A stretch of 64,000 bases of DNA from Centroberyx gerrardi (GCF_048128805.1 NC_136010.1:20793480-20857479), one strand, 5' to 3'; counted from the stretch's first letter, positions 25,145-44,463 are shown. Notes: a model not told the origin generated them from the letters alone. Program-made: numbers and translations.

Positions 25145-26470
25145 CTATGCAGACAGGATGCAGGCCTGACGCTGCTCTCGCCCATACAGGAGGAAGCCTA
25201 CAGCGGTGCGCAGGTCCTCCAGGTCCAGGTTCGCCAGGAAGCACCTCTGAAGCTCCGCCTCCACGTTGCTCCCACTGGGCCCGCTGCAGCCCTTCAGCAG
25301 GACCACGGCGGACTGACACAGCAGCCAATCAGCTAGCTCCCTCATGCCGGCGCTGTCCTGATTGGCCAGGGCTCTCCGTCCCCACAGGCTGAGATGCAGC
25401 ATGTTAGCAGCCACACGGGCGCTGGGACGCTGCAGAGACACAACGATATTGTGAGTGTTGTGGTATCAAAGATTTTATTTGGCTTTACTGTCATTTAACC
25501 AGACAGGTTGATTAAGAGCACATGTGTTTATAATGCAGGCCAGGCAAGAGTATCCAGTGTGTATCCTCTAATTGCTATATAGACAAAAGGAACTGCACAG
25601 AAAGGAGCATGATTGCTCAATGAATCAAAAATGCACTTATTTCTATCCATCAGGGTGTCTGGAAGATTCATCAAGTTAAATTTAACAACATTTTCATGCC
25701 AGTTAGAATGATCAATTTTAAAATAAATGTGAAAATGAAGACCCTGTAGACCATATAGTTCTGCAGGAGTGGGCTAACTTCTCACCAGAAAAACAGCACA
25801 CCAAGAAACCACAACATTTTTAAGCCCTCCAAAATTGAATTTTAGGCTTAAAATTCTATGTTTAACTGCATTCAAAACTTTTTCAAGGTGTTGAATTTAG
25901 ATAACATGATTTAAGTCATTTTAAGACTTAAATCAGGACCTGCAGACACCCTGTCCAACCACATCCACCATGATAGAGCCTGCTCCTGCTGCACCTTGTT
26001 TGGGTTCCTCCTCAGGAGTAATCGGATCACCAGCTGCACGTCAGCTGGAACGCCGGAAGGCGGAGGAGGAAGCTGCTTCTCCTGATAACTCCTGCTCTCC
26101 AGCCCCACCGCTCGATCGAATGGGTTCCGCTGTCCGAATATCTCATAGGCGATGGCACCCACAGCCCAGGCGTCTGCCTTGCTATAATCAATGACCACAC
26201 CACATCCTGGAACCGCAGTGGCCACCTTCGGATAGACAATTCATCAGAAATGGTGGAGCTTTACTGTAGCGTTATAAAGGGAGACAATATTTCAGTTCAT
26301 TTTCAGTAGCTTTCCTTACTCGGTACTCCTTTCCTTTCCGTACATTTTAATAACCCGTTGGATTTTTTAAAATAAATGTAAAAAAAAGAACGGACATATT
26401 AAATCGTATGTGTTTCTCCATAAGTGTCCAAGCACTTTGACTTGAAACCATGGTAGGTGTGTCAAACTTC

Positions 26471-26524
<54 letters not shown>

Positions 26525-29440
26525 GTTCCCACACAGTCATTGTAAACAGGAAGTTTAGGCCAAACCATTTCATTGATTAAAGACAATTCCCATAAAGCAT
26601 GGCCACCTTTGTAACTCTAATTTGTTCCTCTGCTAACTCTAGTGGTAACCATGAAGGTAGTTAGAAATCTTTCCGGCTTTCTCTTGTTTTTTTTATTCTT
26701 ATGCACACTAGCTTGAAGAAAACTTTTTAGAAAGTACAAATGCATTGGTAGCCTATATCTTTGAGGCCGGCTTTAACTGTGATTATGGGTGATTCAATGC
26801 TGCCAACTTTGCTGCACCTCATAGCTAAGTGTGCTATCATTATACACAAAATCATAAAGAATACCCTCTTGAATAGTATTGCCATAAGTTCAGTACTTCC
26901 CAAGGATATGTGGTGGCTCAGACATAAGTTACACAAACGATGTATATACGCACATATACAAGTATATGCGTGTGTATGTATGTGTGATCCCAGAGGCCAA
27001 AACACACACTCTCCGTGTACCATAACAATAAAGAGCTGCTTATTCCTACCTCAGGTGCCATTAGGTAGGCATTCCCTCCTCTGTTGACCCACACGCTGTT
27101 GAAGGGCAGCTGTAGAGTAGAGTCGCTCTGGGACAGGCAGCAGCCAAAGTCAGTGATCACTAAACGAGGGCAACCACCTGGAAAATGTGGAAATCGATAA
27201 AAGATTTAACACAGAATTGATGGAACCATATCTCAAAGTAATGTAATAATCCTTTCTGTTTGCTTGTTTGTTTAGGCTGTTCTTTCATTGACTGAACACA
27301 CTCTCTGACCTGAGTCGAACTCCAACAGCACGTTGTCCGGCTTGAGATCCCTGTGAGCGACGCCCTGTCTGCACAGATGGTCCACCCCCTCCAGCAGCTG
27401 CAGCAGCATCAGGGAGCCCTGCCTTCGGCCTGGCGCCGACACCTCCAGGTACTGACGCAGCGTGCAGGGATAGCTACGGCACAGAGGACAGGCCACTAGT
27501 GCTACATCTATAAACAGGGCCAGTGACTGAGAATGACCTGCGAGAAGCACTTTAAAAACTGACCCGAATGCCTTTAGTTTTGACACACCCCACATAAGCA
27601 GAAGTTGGATATATTTATTAAAGCAATTTGATTGACATCCTGAATGAGATGTGACCAAGAGGGCGAATGATGGCAGTTCTTACTTCTTCATGACCAGGAA
27701 CAGGGTGCGGTTGTTGCCCAGACCGGCGGGGTTAAGCCTGGCTGGCAGTACATCTGGATACTCTTCCTGGGCACCGGGCAGCAATGGGACGTCCGCTGTG
27801 AAAGCTCGGTACACTCTGATCACATTAGGGTGTGCTGACACTCTCTTGGGCAGGACTCCAAAATGTCTGCATGAAGAGAGGTCACAGCTATTCATGTCAC
27901 TCTGTCCAGCACTCCAGAACTAAACACTGAAAATAGGCCTTTATCCCCTCACGATTAAACACATATGTATATTTAACTTACCCATCCAGAGTAATTTGCT
28001 CTTTTTCCTGCTTTAAGGCGAGTGGCCCAGCAGGCACCAGCTCCTGCGACATGGATCTCAGTATGGCCTCGCTTGATGACCCTGTCTGCAAATGAACACA
28101 GGGTCAAAGGCATCTAACAGTAATATCTTCACTACTTATGAGTGCCTGCCAGACATCTATTTTCCCAGATTGGCTAAAATAGCGGGGACATCCTTGGGAA
28201 CCAAATCTTTGTGGAGGAATATCGAAATATTACAGAATACGCACCCCAAAGTTCCACATCATCTTGACAGCCAGAGGGAAGTTTCTTAGAGAGCAGCATC
28301 TCACAGAACAAGCCGTCTCCCCTTCGTCTTCATCTTCCCTCAGTTCCACCACGGAGCACTTGTTGTCGTTCTCTTTGGGTCGGGCAAACGGAGCTGCAGC
28401 CTCATACACAGCTGCATTGGAACCTTTCCCAATCTGTTTCCCAATAACATAATCCTCCAGCTTGTATCCAGAGGTGAATGGCTTGAGCGGGCTCTGGAAC
28501 TTTTTCTTCCTGAATACAGCCTGCGGGTGGAGAGTAATCTGGTTTGTTCTACATTATGAAAAGTGGATGTAGCTGCATCAAGTCAAATTGGCCCCAAAAC
28601 TGACAGGTCTCACTATATTTTTAAATGCATAATCATACTCTGTGATAGCCAAACCAGAATGAATAGAAAGAGGCCGTATTGGCAGGAAGAAAATGCACTA
28701 GGAGAATAGTGAAGAGCAGGTGGGTGGCAGTGGCCTAGACTGTCCTTCAACCGGACGACCCGGGTTCAAGCCCTGTATCGGCATGCATCTCACCTGCTGA
28801 AGTGCCTTTGAGCAAGTCAGTGAATCCCTACCAGTGCTGATCTGTAGCTGAACCTGCGCACTAACCTCCCTGAAGGAGGCAAGTGAGCAGTGAATTTCCT
28901 CATAGAGATCAATAAAAAAAACCCATTATTGTTACTATTAGTCTCAGCAATATTCTTTTAAATGCACCTTACCTACACAATTATCAAACTACAGCCACTG
29001 CCGTTCACCAGAAATGCGCCTGGCTGGCAGTAAATGGACAATCAGACTACATCTCTTTCTCTCCCATTGCTGATTTCCCATACCTGGATCTCCTGGCATG
29101 TCGCTGCACTGCTCCTGTCATCCTCAAGCTGTTGTTCGATTAGTCCCACACCGAGACCAAAAGCCAAAAACACTGCCCTGTTTCGTGGAGACCCGGACCC
29201 AAACCTCCTACTGAAACCGGCGGACTGTAGCTGAGCAGCGAAGCCCCTCAGAGAGGTGCGAAAATACCGGTACCGAGACGGCAGGAAAGCCTGAGGCTGA
29301 ACGGTGCGGCCCGGTTGGCCGACACGGAGACGGTCAGCTCGGAGCTTTGCTGCGACTCGGCCGACCGGTTTGAGGAGACCCAGCTGAAAGACCGAGCGCC
29401 CCAACTCAAGCCCCCGGCTAATGGCGTGTTTTACAGACAT
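25145..29440 (-). CDS. pink1: PINK1, mitochondrial serine/threonine kinase of mitophagy
   Basis: Eight exons join in frame to 575 residues (human 581): 29084-29440, 28245-28520, 27982-28085, 27684-27866, 27310-27473, 27050-27177, 25995-26225 and 25145-25429. The Arg-rich N-terminus is a mitochondrial presequence. A membrane segment ([17 protein letters not shown], about residues 88-104) contains FLA/FGLG, where PARL cleaves human PINK1. The kinase has the Gly-loop IGKGSNAAV (149-157), a first insertion rich in acidic residues, the ATP-site Lys205 in PLAVKMMWN, catalytic HRDLKPDN (Asp349) and DFG (Asp371). The C-terminal extension contains [23 protein letters not shown]1 builds up on damaged mitochondria and phosphorylates ubiquitin and Parkin. 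The human catalytic loop is HRDLKSDN; the Pro here is the common kinase form. Intron 1 carries a SINE and intron 6 (26226-27049) a long (TG)n. Confidence 0.97.
26473..26523 (+). repeat. (TG)n microsatellite in a PINK1 intron
   Basis: Perfect TG run of about 50 bases in the intron between 25995-26225 and 27050-27177. Confidence 0.9.
28719..28922 (+). repeat. tRNA-derived SINE in PINK1 intron 1
   Basis: A tRNA-like head (TGGCAGTGGCCTAGAC, then B box GGTTCAAGCC at 28763-28772) is followed by AAGTGCCTTTGAGCAAGTCA and a tail ending in ATCAATAAAAAAA, the usual terminus of several teleost SINEs. It is inserted antisense to PINK1 transcription. Same design as the unit at 1-175. Confidence 0.75.
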
Positions 29441-31378
29441 GTTTTACCCGTAAACGGTAAACTTTGTGCTGTATTTGGTACCCGTTTCTCCAACTGTCAG
29501 TCAACCCTCGACCATCTCAGCAAGGACAACCTATTATGTAAACAAAGCAGCAGCCGCTACTGAGCATGCGTGGGATGTCAGGTGACCTTTCTTGACCTGA
29601 TTTTGAATTAAAGGTATAGTACAAAATATTTTGCTAATGAGGTAGAAATACTGAGGAGGCAGAAATTAGGAACAAGGACACGGTTTGTAGATAGTTTAGC
29701 GTTAATTGACACTAAATAATGAATTAAAAAAAACATACAGGATTACAGTTAAGCACTTAACCAACAAAACTGTTTTCGCTCTCGGACAGGGCTTCCAAAA
29801 CAATTCCTTCTTGTCAAGGTCCTATATAGATTCACATTCACATTAGGATAGGATTAGGATGGCATTTCTAATAAAGCAGAAATGCCAAAAAAAAAAATGT
29901 TTAAAAAGGAATTTACCCAGAAATGCTAGGGTGTTCTGGAGCATATTCCCCTGGGGAGACATTTTTGAAAATCTGCTTTCATATAATATGAAATTGGACA
30001 ACTCTGAAGTGTCAAATAGGACCCTAATAAAGTAGTTTCTTTGTTTAGCAAGATAGTTTACTGTTCCATTTTCCAGAAACTAAGAAAAAATAGCTAGTGT
30101 TGGTATTCAGTAATTGAAATTTCCACCTTCATGCAGTTGCACTGTTCTATCAATAGGAGTCAATGCTCAGCTCTTTTTGCCCTTAAGAATTACAGGTGAA
30201 ACTACACTTGGCTGCTTAAAAAAAGATAACGCCCATATTCAGACCAAAAGTAATCATATCAATTAACGGTGTAAAATATTAGATGAGTGAAATAGGTGTA
30301 GGCTTAGGTTTGAAACCATGGTTCCATACCAACCCTAATAGTTGTCTCTGAATGTAGTTTGGCATCAGAAGGAGCTTTCATCAGAAGGTGCTTTCATCAG
30401 AAGGTGCTTGACATTTTATTGGATAAGAGAAGGGGGCACGCGTCTTATGATTTTAAAGAGAGGATGAAAACATTCATGTGGCCTTAAATGCTCACTGCTG
30501 ACCAATGTAAGCTGTTGAAGAGAGGTAAGGCATGTGTGCCAGGTTTGAAAAAGCCTACATATAATGGACATACTGCAGTATGAATGCCCTTAGAGTGGTT
30601 ATAAGCCCCTTTTAGCTTATAGCTCCTCAGGTGATCAGGGTTAACAATGCCCCTTTAAAAACTCTATCTCAGTATCTCAATCTGAAAAGGACACCTAGAA
30701 CAAAAGGGCAGGGGCATACTGTATGTCCCCCCCAGTGCACGCCTATGGTTCGGTAAGAAAAAAATGATATTCTGCAAATAAATGTTTAGTTAAAATGGTA
30801 TTCACTGAATTTAAATTCTCACAGTCACAGTAAACTAGGACTGGGTCAGGATCCTTGGAACTATTGGCAAGTGCCCACAGTGGAAAAGGGGCCAGCCAGC
30901 GAAGTGGACCTGCTGGCGTCAGCCTGGTCCATGGCTCTGTTGTCCTGAGCTGCACGGACAGGTGGGACGAGGTGGGGACTGGCTGGGGTGGCAGTCATGG
31001 TGGGTGAAGTCACTCTGGTGTTGCTGAGCAATGGCATGCATAAGGTTAATTTACTGATTCCATAAATTTGTAATGCAGCAATGTTCAAATAACAAGTCCC
31101 TGAGTAACAAACATCACTGTACTATTTGAAAATCATTGAAAACCAATGCAAAGCTACACCTGATTGAAGGAATGGGTCAGTTCCCTTTCAGTACACAGTG
31201 AAAAGTCAAAACGCAAGTGGAAACTGTAATTGACATGATAATGGTAGATCATCATTCCCAATAAGTTTATTATCAGACATAATGACAATTTATGGCAAAA
31301 GATTCAATTTTGAAAATGCAGTTCCTGAATTGATTGAAATTGAACTGACCCCCAACGTTGTGTGTTGCTGTAACTTAC
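29441..31378. other. Stretch between PINK1 and the last placed HIPK-like exon
   Basis: It should hold the PINK1 promoter just above 29440 and the 3' end of the HIPK-like gene. A minus-strand frame at 30861-31088 (with TSPTMTATPASPHL and RSTSLAGPF) could be a further HIPK-like exon, but I could not join it in frame through the acceptor that I see. Minus-strand AATAAA hexamers lie at 31266-31271 and 30415-30420. The rest is unremarkable. Confidence 0.4.
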
Positions 31379-35263
<3,885 letters not shown>

Positions 35264-35394
35264 ATCTTATGCATAGTATATATTTCATTGCTTGTGTTAG
35301 ACAATGAGTGAAAAATATTGAAAATACCTGTTCGAAACTTACCTTAAAAAATACCACCCCTTCCAAAAATACTAAAACTAGATGTGAAACATTT

Positions 35395-35532
35395 GTTTAA
35401 CACTTTTTTGGTCACTGCATAATTCAATTTGTGTTATTTCATAGTTTTGGTGTCTTTACTATTATCCTAAAATGTGAAAAATAGTAAAAATAAAGAAAAA
35501 TGTGTGTGTCCAAACCTCTGACTGGTAGTGTA
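35395..35532 (+). mobile_element. Terminal fragment of a Tc1/mariner-like element
   Basis: The text ends TGTGTCCAAACCTCTGACTGGTAGTGTA. This matches the well-known right end of fish Tc1-like elements and their derivatives, and terminates in TA. I did not find the partner end upstream, so it looks like a solo or truncated end, close to the 5' side of the HIPK-like gene. Confidence 0.6.
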
Positions 35533-36184
35533 TTTGTGCTAGAATATAGAAATAAATGAACAAAATAAGCTTACCACATCAGCTTACCATGCAAGTCACT
35601 TGCTGTCACCTGATATCAGTGATGTTGTCCAACCAATTTCAGTGAATATTAGAAATTCAGAAGAAGAAGCATATGTTCAGGTTGTTCAGAATTGCAGAAT
35701 TCTGCAATTTTGGCAGAATTACCTATTTGACCTCACAGCAAGCTGCAATGCTTGGACCCCTAAAGATAGATATTTGGCTAGAAGAGAAGCTCTGACACAA
35801 ACTCACATACATACATTTAATTTACTAGCCTTTTTATTTAACATACATGAACGGTTCTGGTCTGACTGACACGCATAGCTGGGCATCACAAAAATTCAGC
35901 AATGTCCCTCACTTCACACACAATGATATTATCGACTAAATGTTACTGGATGTTAACATCTCTGATATTATTAGCAGTCTGTTGTAAATATCACATCCAC
36001 TATTATAAATGGAAAGGAAATACACTTTTTATGTTATTTGTAAATTAGTTCTGCACGTGTTTTAAATCATTACAATTTCTATATACATAAGAGATGACTA
36101 AAGAGGCCAAACAAGTACATATCCATGTCCTTTTGTCTGAGGTTTCCTATCTTAGAAGGTTTTTGTTGGATATGATTTTGCACA

Positions 36185-36365
36185 GAGCTGGACAACTGTC
36201 TATACTGTAGGTGGGGTGTGTGAGCAGTGAAACCTCGAATTGGAAAAGTCATTCCTATAACATCCTTTCACTGACCTAGCTTCAAATGAATGAAATAACA
36301 GTGAATTTATTCCTCATTTTGCTGGGAACCCCCTTACGGACCCCACTTTGGGAAAACACTGCTGT
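36185..36365 (+). repeat. Dispersed repeat, copy 2 (first copy at 5030-5225)
   Basis: Shares TCTATACTGTAGGTGGGG, CATTTTGCTGGGAACCCCCTT and GGACCCCACTTTGGGAA with the first copy. It lies just past the CDA stop codon, and the likely CDA poly(A) signal is within it. Confidence 0.5.
36306..36311 (-). terminator. cda: Likely poly(A) signal of CDA
   Basis: AATAAA on the minus strand, about 110 bases beyond the CDA stop codon and inside the dispersed repeat copy. Confidence 0.5.
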
Positions 36366-36419
36366 AGGCTGTATGTAATAGCCATATGGGCTTTTATCAG
36401 TTCCTTTTTGGAAAGTCTG

Positions 36420-39191
<2,772 letters not shown>

Positions 39192-40488
39192 ATCAGCTAT
39201 TTTAGTTCAGTGTTAGTGGGTCTCTTTGTTGGTGTTTTAAGGAGAGTGAGAGACAGAAGGAGAGAGAGAGAGAGAGCGGGAAGAGAGAGAGTGAAAGGAT
39301 AGCGAACAATTGGGCTTTTCAGGAGGCACTGGGATTGCTGGTTGGTGCCTGTCCCCGCAGCTGTGTCACACGTGGTCTGGATGGGACGGCCCGAAGCTCT
39401 TTAGGGTAAGTGTAGCGTATGTAATGAGATGTTGCTGTTTCAAAGTGTAAGAAGCGCATTCATTGGCTCATGCTGCTCTTGTGATGGCAGGGGCAGAGAT
39501 CGTGACAAACAGATAGCCGCCAACATAAGAAAAACAATTAATCTTTATTGTCGCCATGAATGTTCCAATGGTATTTAATTAATGAAGACAGAATAATTGA
39601 TTCGTTCAATGCTTGCGGCAAGATTAAAACATGTATCACTAATCACATTTTTTACATTAGTCATATAAAGATCCAATTCTTTGGTGTGATGTCCTTAAAT
39701 TGACCTCTGACAGAACATGTGCCAATACTACTATGATTTCTGTAAAGGCCTCATTAGCATCTTAAGTAAGGCATTTTTGTTTCCTAAACTGGAGACATAG
39801 TTCATCCCATAGTTACCAATTCTGGCCAACAAGCTACTTCTTATCATTGCTTTTCCGCTTCAACTTTGCAGTCTCATTCCTTTAATCAAGTCTAATGTGC
39901 TGCTCAGATTTAGGTGTTAAACACTGGGACAAATAAAAGTGGGTTTAAAAAACGATATACTATATAATAATATTAATAATAATAATCATAATAATAATAT
40001 ATCTTTGTAGCACTGTCCCTATCAGAGTTACAAACTGTTTGTCAACAACAGAACAAATATTAATTGTTATGAGGCAATGAACAGTTTGAATTATTAACAT
40101 ATTAACATATTTCCAGAAACCCAGATGGCTGGTAACACTGGCTTCTTATAGCCTTCCTTGACAGTTTTAGAAATCACAGTTAAACTATACAGTAGATACA
40201 ATTAACATCATAACATTTAGCATTGTACAGAAAACAGACAGAAAGCAATTAATAATGAAGTCGAGCAGGTTGAGTGATGCTGCTGGCTCTGTTGGGACCT
40301 GTGCAGCAGTTCAGAAATCACCTTGGACTACCGTACACATGAGAAACTAACATTTGCAAGACGACACAGAAGACAAAAAGAAATTGAACGAGCTGGCTGA
40401 GTACAAGTTTAGAAAAGTAGCGTGTTTTCAGTAGCGACCTAAAAGAATCAATCCAGAAGCCCCTCTCTGCCGGGGTGCCGCTGACTGT
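39192..40488. other. Stretch between CDA and the first trypsin-like gene
   Basis: It should contain the CDA promoter (a GA-rich run lies at about 39246-39292) and the 3' UTR of the protease. No canonical AATAAA was found close to the protease stop; a minus-strand AATAAA lies at 39544-39549. AT-rich with an (AAT)-like run near 39966-40000. No gene recognised. Confidence 0.4.
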
Positions 40489-42862
40489 TTAGGATCTGTC
40501 ATTGCTGATAACCCAGTTGATCCACCTGGAGTACTGCCTCACTTTGGTGTAGACCCCAGGGAAGTATGGGTTGGCACAGCTGATACCCCATGAGACGATG
40601 CCCTCGAAGTAGCCATTGCAGATGAGGGGACCACCTGAGTCGCCCTGTGGAACGCCAAGACAAAGGACAGCTGATGAACAAACGAGGCCCTTTGGTGCTT
40701 CTGTGAGATTCTCGCTATCCCTGCGTTGAATGTTATTGCACACTGCTATTTATTGTATCTCACAGAATTTTTCATCTCACTGAATGTCTGTTGTTTTCAC
40801 TTTCCATCATACATTTAAGTGCTCTTTTTGTACCTGGCAGGAGTCTTTGCCTCCGAACCGGGAGCCGGCACACAGCATGTTCGAAGTGATCCTGCCCCAG
40901 TAGTAGTAGTAGCAGTAGGGGATGATCTGCACGTCCACGGCGCGTAGCACAGGCGAGAGGACGTAACTGTAGATCTGCGTCACACCCCAGCCGCTCACTG
41001 TGCAGGTGTCATGCCTGAGCTGAGGGGTGTTTTCATCAGGCAGCTGGACCGGCTGGACGTAGGCATTGAGCGTTGCTGGCTCACTCAGCTGTGACACAAA
41101 CCAAAGTTACGGGCCACAGCTACGAGATGCTGACCAAGCAATCTACTGTGTGTGTGTGTGTGTGTTTGTGTGTAACAGGGTTTGCGGAAGTCTATGTACC
41201 ATATCTGCCATTAAAAGCTGCTGTAATGCGACTATCCAATATTCGCCGTAGATCTTTCTCTATTGGCTTACCTTGATGAGCATGATATCGTTGTTGAACG
41301 ACTTGTAGTTATAGTTGTGGACAAATATCTTGGAGACATTGAAGACCTGCTCAAAACCCTCTTCTACGGACAGGTTGTGTTCACTCAACACCACCTTCAT
41401 CAGACTGCTCCTGAGGGCCAAAACGGACACAGTCAGATAAGGAGCCTCAGAATTTAACCTCTAACTATAAGAAATACCAAAATGTCACAAAAAACACACT
41501 CTGATCATGGCAATAGTCTGCGGTCTCTTATGCCTAAGAAATTTCTTACAAAGGTATTATACGACTACTGTACACAATGCAGCTTGCAATTTTGAAAGCC
41601 GAAATGTATCTCTTTCTCTCACTTTCACTCACTTTCTCTCTCTTGAACACACACACGGACACACACACACTCACAGAACTTAGAATGGAAGTCCTTGCCT
41701 TGAGTATTTCCCTATCGTCAGATGGCTTTACTGGAACTCTACCATGTCTGGTTGTAGTCAGTGTCAGTACTTACGGTCTCCAGCAGTGGGCGGCAGACAC
41801 CACCCACTGAGGGTGGACCAGGGTCCCTCCACAGTAGTGTTGCCTGGTCTCATACTGCAGGGATGCTTGATATTTGATGGAGTACGGCGCAACCTCTTGG
41901 CCCCCGATAATCCTCTGTGCAGATGTGTCTGTAGACAGTAGTGAGGATAGGCTACGTGTCAGGCGTTTGGACTGCTCCTTGTTTTATATGAGCTCTTTTG
42001 GTTTAGGCTACAGAAATTTATCACCCAAATTTTCTGTGAGCTGCATAAGAGGAAAATAGAAACTAAAAATCAAATCAAACTCACTTCAAATGTGTCCTAA
42101 CTGGCTCTAAAGACCACGCCGCCCAAGCTAAACCTGCTGTATCATGTTGCGTGTCCCACTCTCCTACAATGCATACATGTCTGTTTTCTCTCTCATGTAG
42201 GTCACATGCTCTGTGAAAGACCCTTTTAACATGTTTTCATATCCTGTAACATACTGCACACAATGGAGTTGGTCTGTAAAAACGTTTCTGAGGCAAATCC
42301 TGAGCCAGTCCTCTGGTCCGTGGTGAATGTGGGAAAGATTCAGGTTACATAATCACTGGCACAATATATATATATATTTACGGTATATATATACTCACAA
42401 TTTTCCCTTGCTTTAGTGACATTTGATTTTCATTAATAATTTAGTATTTCATAGTTGTGACATGGCACCGTGCAACAGTGTGACAACTCGTAACTTTGTT
42501 ATCCAGTCAGTGAAAGTTGTGATTTCATAACAATAAATGTTGTATTATATCTTGTGTTGTATTAAAATCTCATATGTACGTCGCTTTGGATAAAAGCGTC
42601 TGCCAAATGGGAAATTGAAACTATAATTGTAATTGTAAATGCAAAAATAATCTATAATGAATTCAGGATTATTCTGTCATAGACTGTTCTCTAACATCCT
42701 TAGTTTTTTTTTTCTTTTTCTCAGCAATCTATACCTAATCTATGAATTCATAGCTTCCAGTAAGGACTGAGGAATAATAGTGCCTTTAGGGCGATTGAGG
42801 AACTTACCTGTTACTGAGAAAGCCAAAAGTAGCAGCACAGTAGACCTTACCAGCTGAACCAT
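40489..42862 (-). CDS. Secreted trypsin-like serine protease (S1A family), first of two
   Basis: Five coding exons give 252 residues: 42808-42862, 41775-41928, 41272-41410, 40834-41088 and 40489-40644. A signal peptide ([18 protein letters not shown]) is followed by a six-residue propeptide ending Arg24 and the mature start IIGG. The catalytic triad is complete: His66 in SAAHC, Asp111 in NNDIMLIK and Ser204 in GDSGGP. Asp198 (position 189 in chymotrypsin numbering) in KDSCQGDSGG predicts cleavage after Arg or Lys, so it is trypsin-like and not an elastase, although mammalian CELA2 genes sit next to CASP9. An unusual Tyr run (CYYYYWG) lies in the loop before the ITSNMLCAG segment. A non-coding first exon (about 43249-43290) follows a TATA box. 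It is likely a digestive enzyme made in the pancreas (inference). The paralogue on the other strand lies 6 kb away. Confidence 0.93.
42578..42617 (+). repeat. Teleost SINE/LINE tail motif
   Basis: The phrase GTCGCTTTGGATAAAAGCG followed by TCTGCCAAATG is a very common 3' motif of fish short interspersed elements. The rest of the element was not delimited. It is in intron 1 of the protease. Confidence 0.6.
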
Positions 42863-43248
42863 TTTCTTATTTTTCACCTGTAATGAGGAAACATGAATTA
42901 CAGCAGTTTATACAGATTTATAGCTTGCCAAAGTAATTCACTGCTCAGATGATCCTGACAGCATCCCATTATCTTTGTGTGACATGGAAGACGAAGTCAT
43001 CCTAATGCATGAGATGTCTCAGCTATTTAACGCTGACACCTAGGTATCTTACAGTTATCAATGTTATTCTTTAACGATTTTCTACTAATCAAGATGACAA
43101 AAAGTTTACAATCTACTTGTTTTAGTAAGTGCAATGTTATAACAATAGCTCAATCCTATTACTGGGTGATAACAGTCCAGCAGTGTACAAAGAGAATTAC
43201 TTATTACAAATTAGGGTTATCAATTATTAAATGAAGATTGCTACTCAC

Positions 43249-43290
43249 CAGTGTCAGCCCACACACAGCCACCTTCAGGGTATCTCCAAC
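43249..43290 (-). other. Probable non-coding first exon of the first trypsin-like gene
   Basis: A strong donor (CACTG|GTGAGTAG) at 43249 lies about 70 bases downstream of the TATA box. It fits the acceptor TTACAG|GTGAAAAATAAG at 42877, which leads into the ATG at 42862. The 5' limit (about 43290) is inferred from TATA spacing only. Confidence 0.6.
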
Positions 43291-43315
43291 TGGTGGGGCC
43301 AAGACTCTCCTGATT

Positions 43316-43324
43316 CCTTTTATA
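43316..43324 (-). promoter_or_regulatory. TATA box of the first trypsin-like gene
   Basis: TATAAAAGG on the minus strand, followed about 70 bases later by the donor of the non-coding exon. Strong TATA promoters are usual for digestive proteases. Confidence 0.7.
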
Positions 43325-43893
43325 ATGTAACTGTATCTTTGTCTAATTCTTTTGTTTACACTGTCTCTCGGTTCTGTAGTGGGGCTATCCCACAGCAGAA
43401 CAATGACACTGACCTAGTACATGACAAAGCTGTGGTCTCATCTTGTATTATGTGCATTTCTAGGCTTTAGTTTTCTGCTTGCACCTTGGGAAATGAAGGT
43501 AACTGGAAATTGAACACCTCTACATAGTCACCATCACCAAGATTTGGACAGAATAAGGGTCCACGGCTTTGTTGTCACGATGAAACTGGGATCGGACTGA
43601 ACTGTTCTGAGGTGAATTTCTTGAGGAAGTAGTGATAGAAAATAGGCAATGGCACGGTCTATGTTTTTTTTTTTGCTTTATGGAACTGGAAATCTTACAT
43701 AATCCACAGCAAGAGGCCAACAGCAATTCACTTCAGTTTTGTGGTTCACCTTACATTTACATACGTTTCCCATTTGAGAATGTGGATTATTCAAAGTTGT
43801 GTCACAATTACAAAAAATCAGCACAGAGCATTCTTAATGCTGCTACCAGCAGCTACAATTTGAAAGTTGATGATTTTGGTGACAAATCCAAAA

Positions 43894-44463
43894 ATGATCT
43901 TCCCTGAACGGAAGATACGCCACTCCCTATCCACTCTCATCCATTGTTTCTTAAAAATTGGGTGATTACAAAGCACAAACAAGCTCTAAAATGACCGGGC
44001 TACATGGCTAAAATCATGTTTTGTGACTCTACAGCATTTCCCTTTTAATTTTCTCAAGGTTCTGGAATGAGCTGAGTGCAAATCCCATTATTCACATGAC
44101 CACTTGTTTCTCAATTTTATATCTAGATTTTTTTTTTAAAAACCTAGCTTCTGTAGCGGTGTGGCTGAACAGTGCTGACTGGCCATGCCAGGAGAATGAG
44201 TTTCAACACACGTACGTGCGTACGTGTGTTGAAAAATAGGATAAGAAGATAAAACACAATTGTTTCAAAAATTATGATATCAAATGAATTCAACAAATTT
44301 ATACATTTTACAAACACATTCCTTACAGAAATAAGAGAATATAGACCGATAATGGCTTCAAATTGCAATGGTTTGTTATTTTGTCCTCCATTGACCCCTA
44401 TTCATTTTGCACGTTTTCTCTGGCCATCTGAGTGGTGAATCTTCTGTTCAGGGAAGATAATCT
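43894..44463. mobile_element. Inverted-repeat element (MITE-like) of about 570 bases
   Basis: The left end GATCTTCCCTGAACGGAAGAT is matched in reverse by the right end ATCTTCTGTTCAGGGAAGAT, extending over about 30 bases with a few mismatches (GAGTGG(C/T)G(T/A)ATCTTC). No coding sequence was recognised between them. Target duplications are not clear. It contains the perfect 34-base palindrome at 44201-44234. Confidence 0.5.
44201..44234. repeat. 34-base palindrome (16-base arms, 2-base spacer)
   Basis: TTTCAACACACGTACG, spacer TG, then CGTACGTGTGTTGAAA: the arms are exact reverse complements. It could form a stable hairpin or cruciform. Confidence 0.95.

Noticed and set aside
25145-29440. Plus-strand frames across PINK1 exons
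   Set aside because: Antisense shadows of GC-rich PINK1 coding exons.
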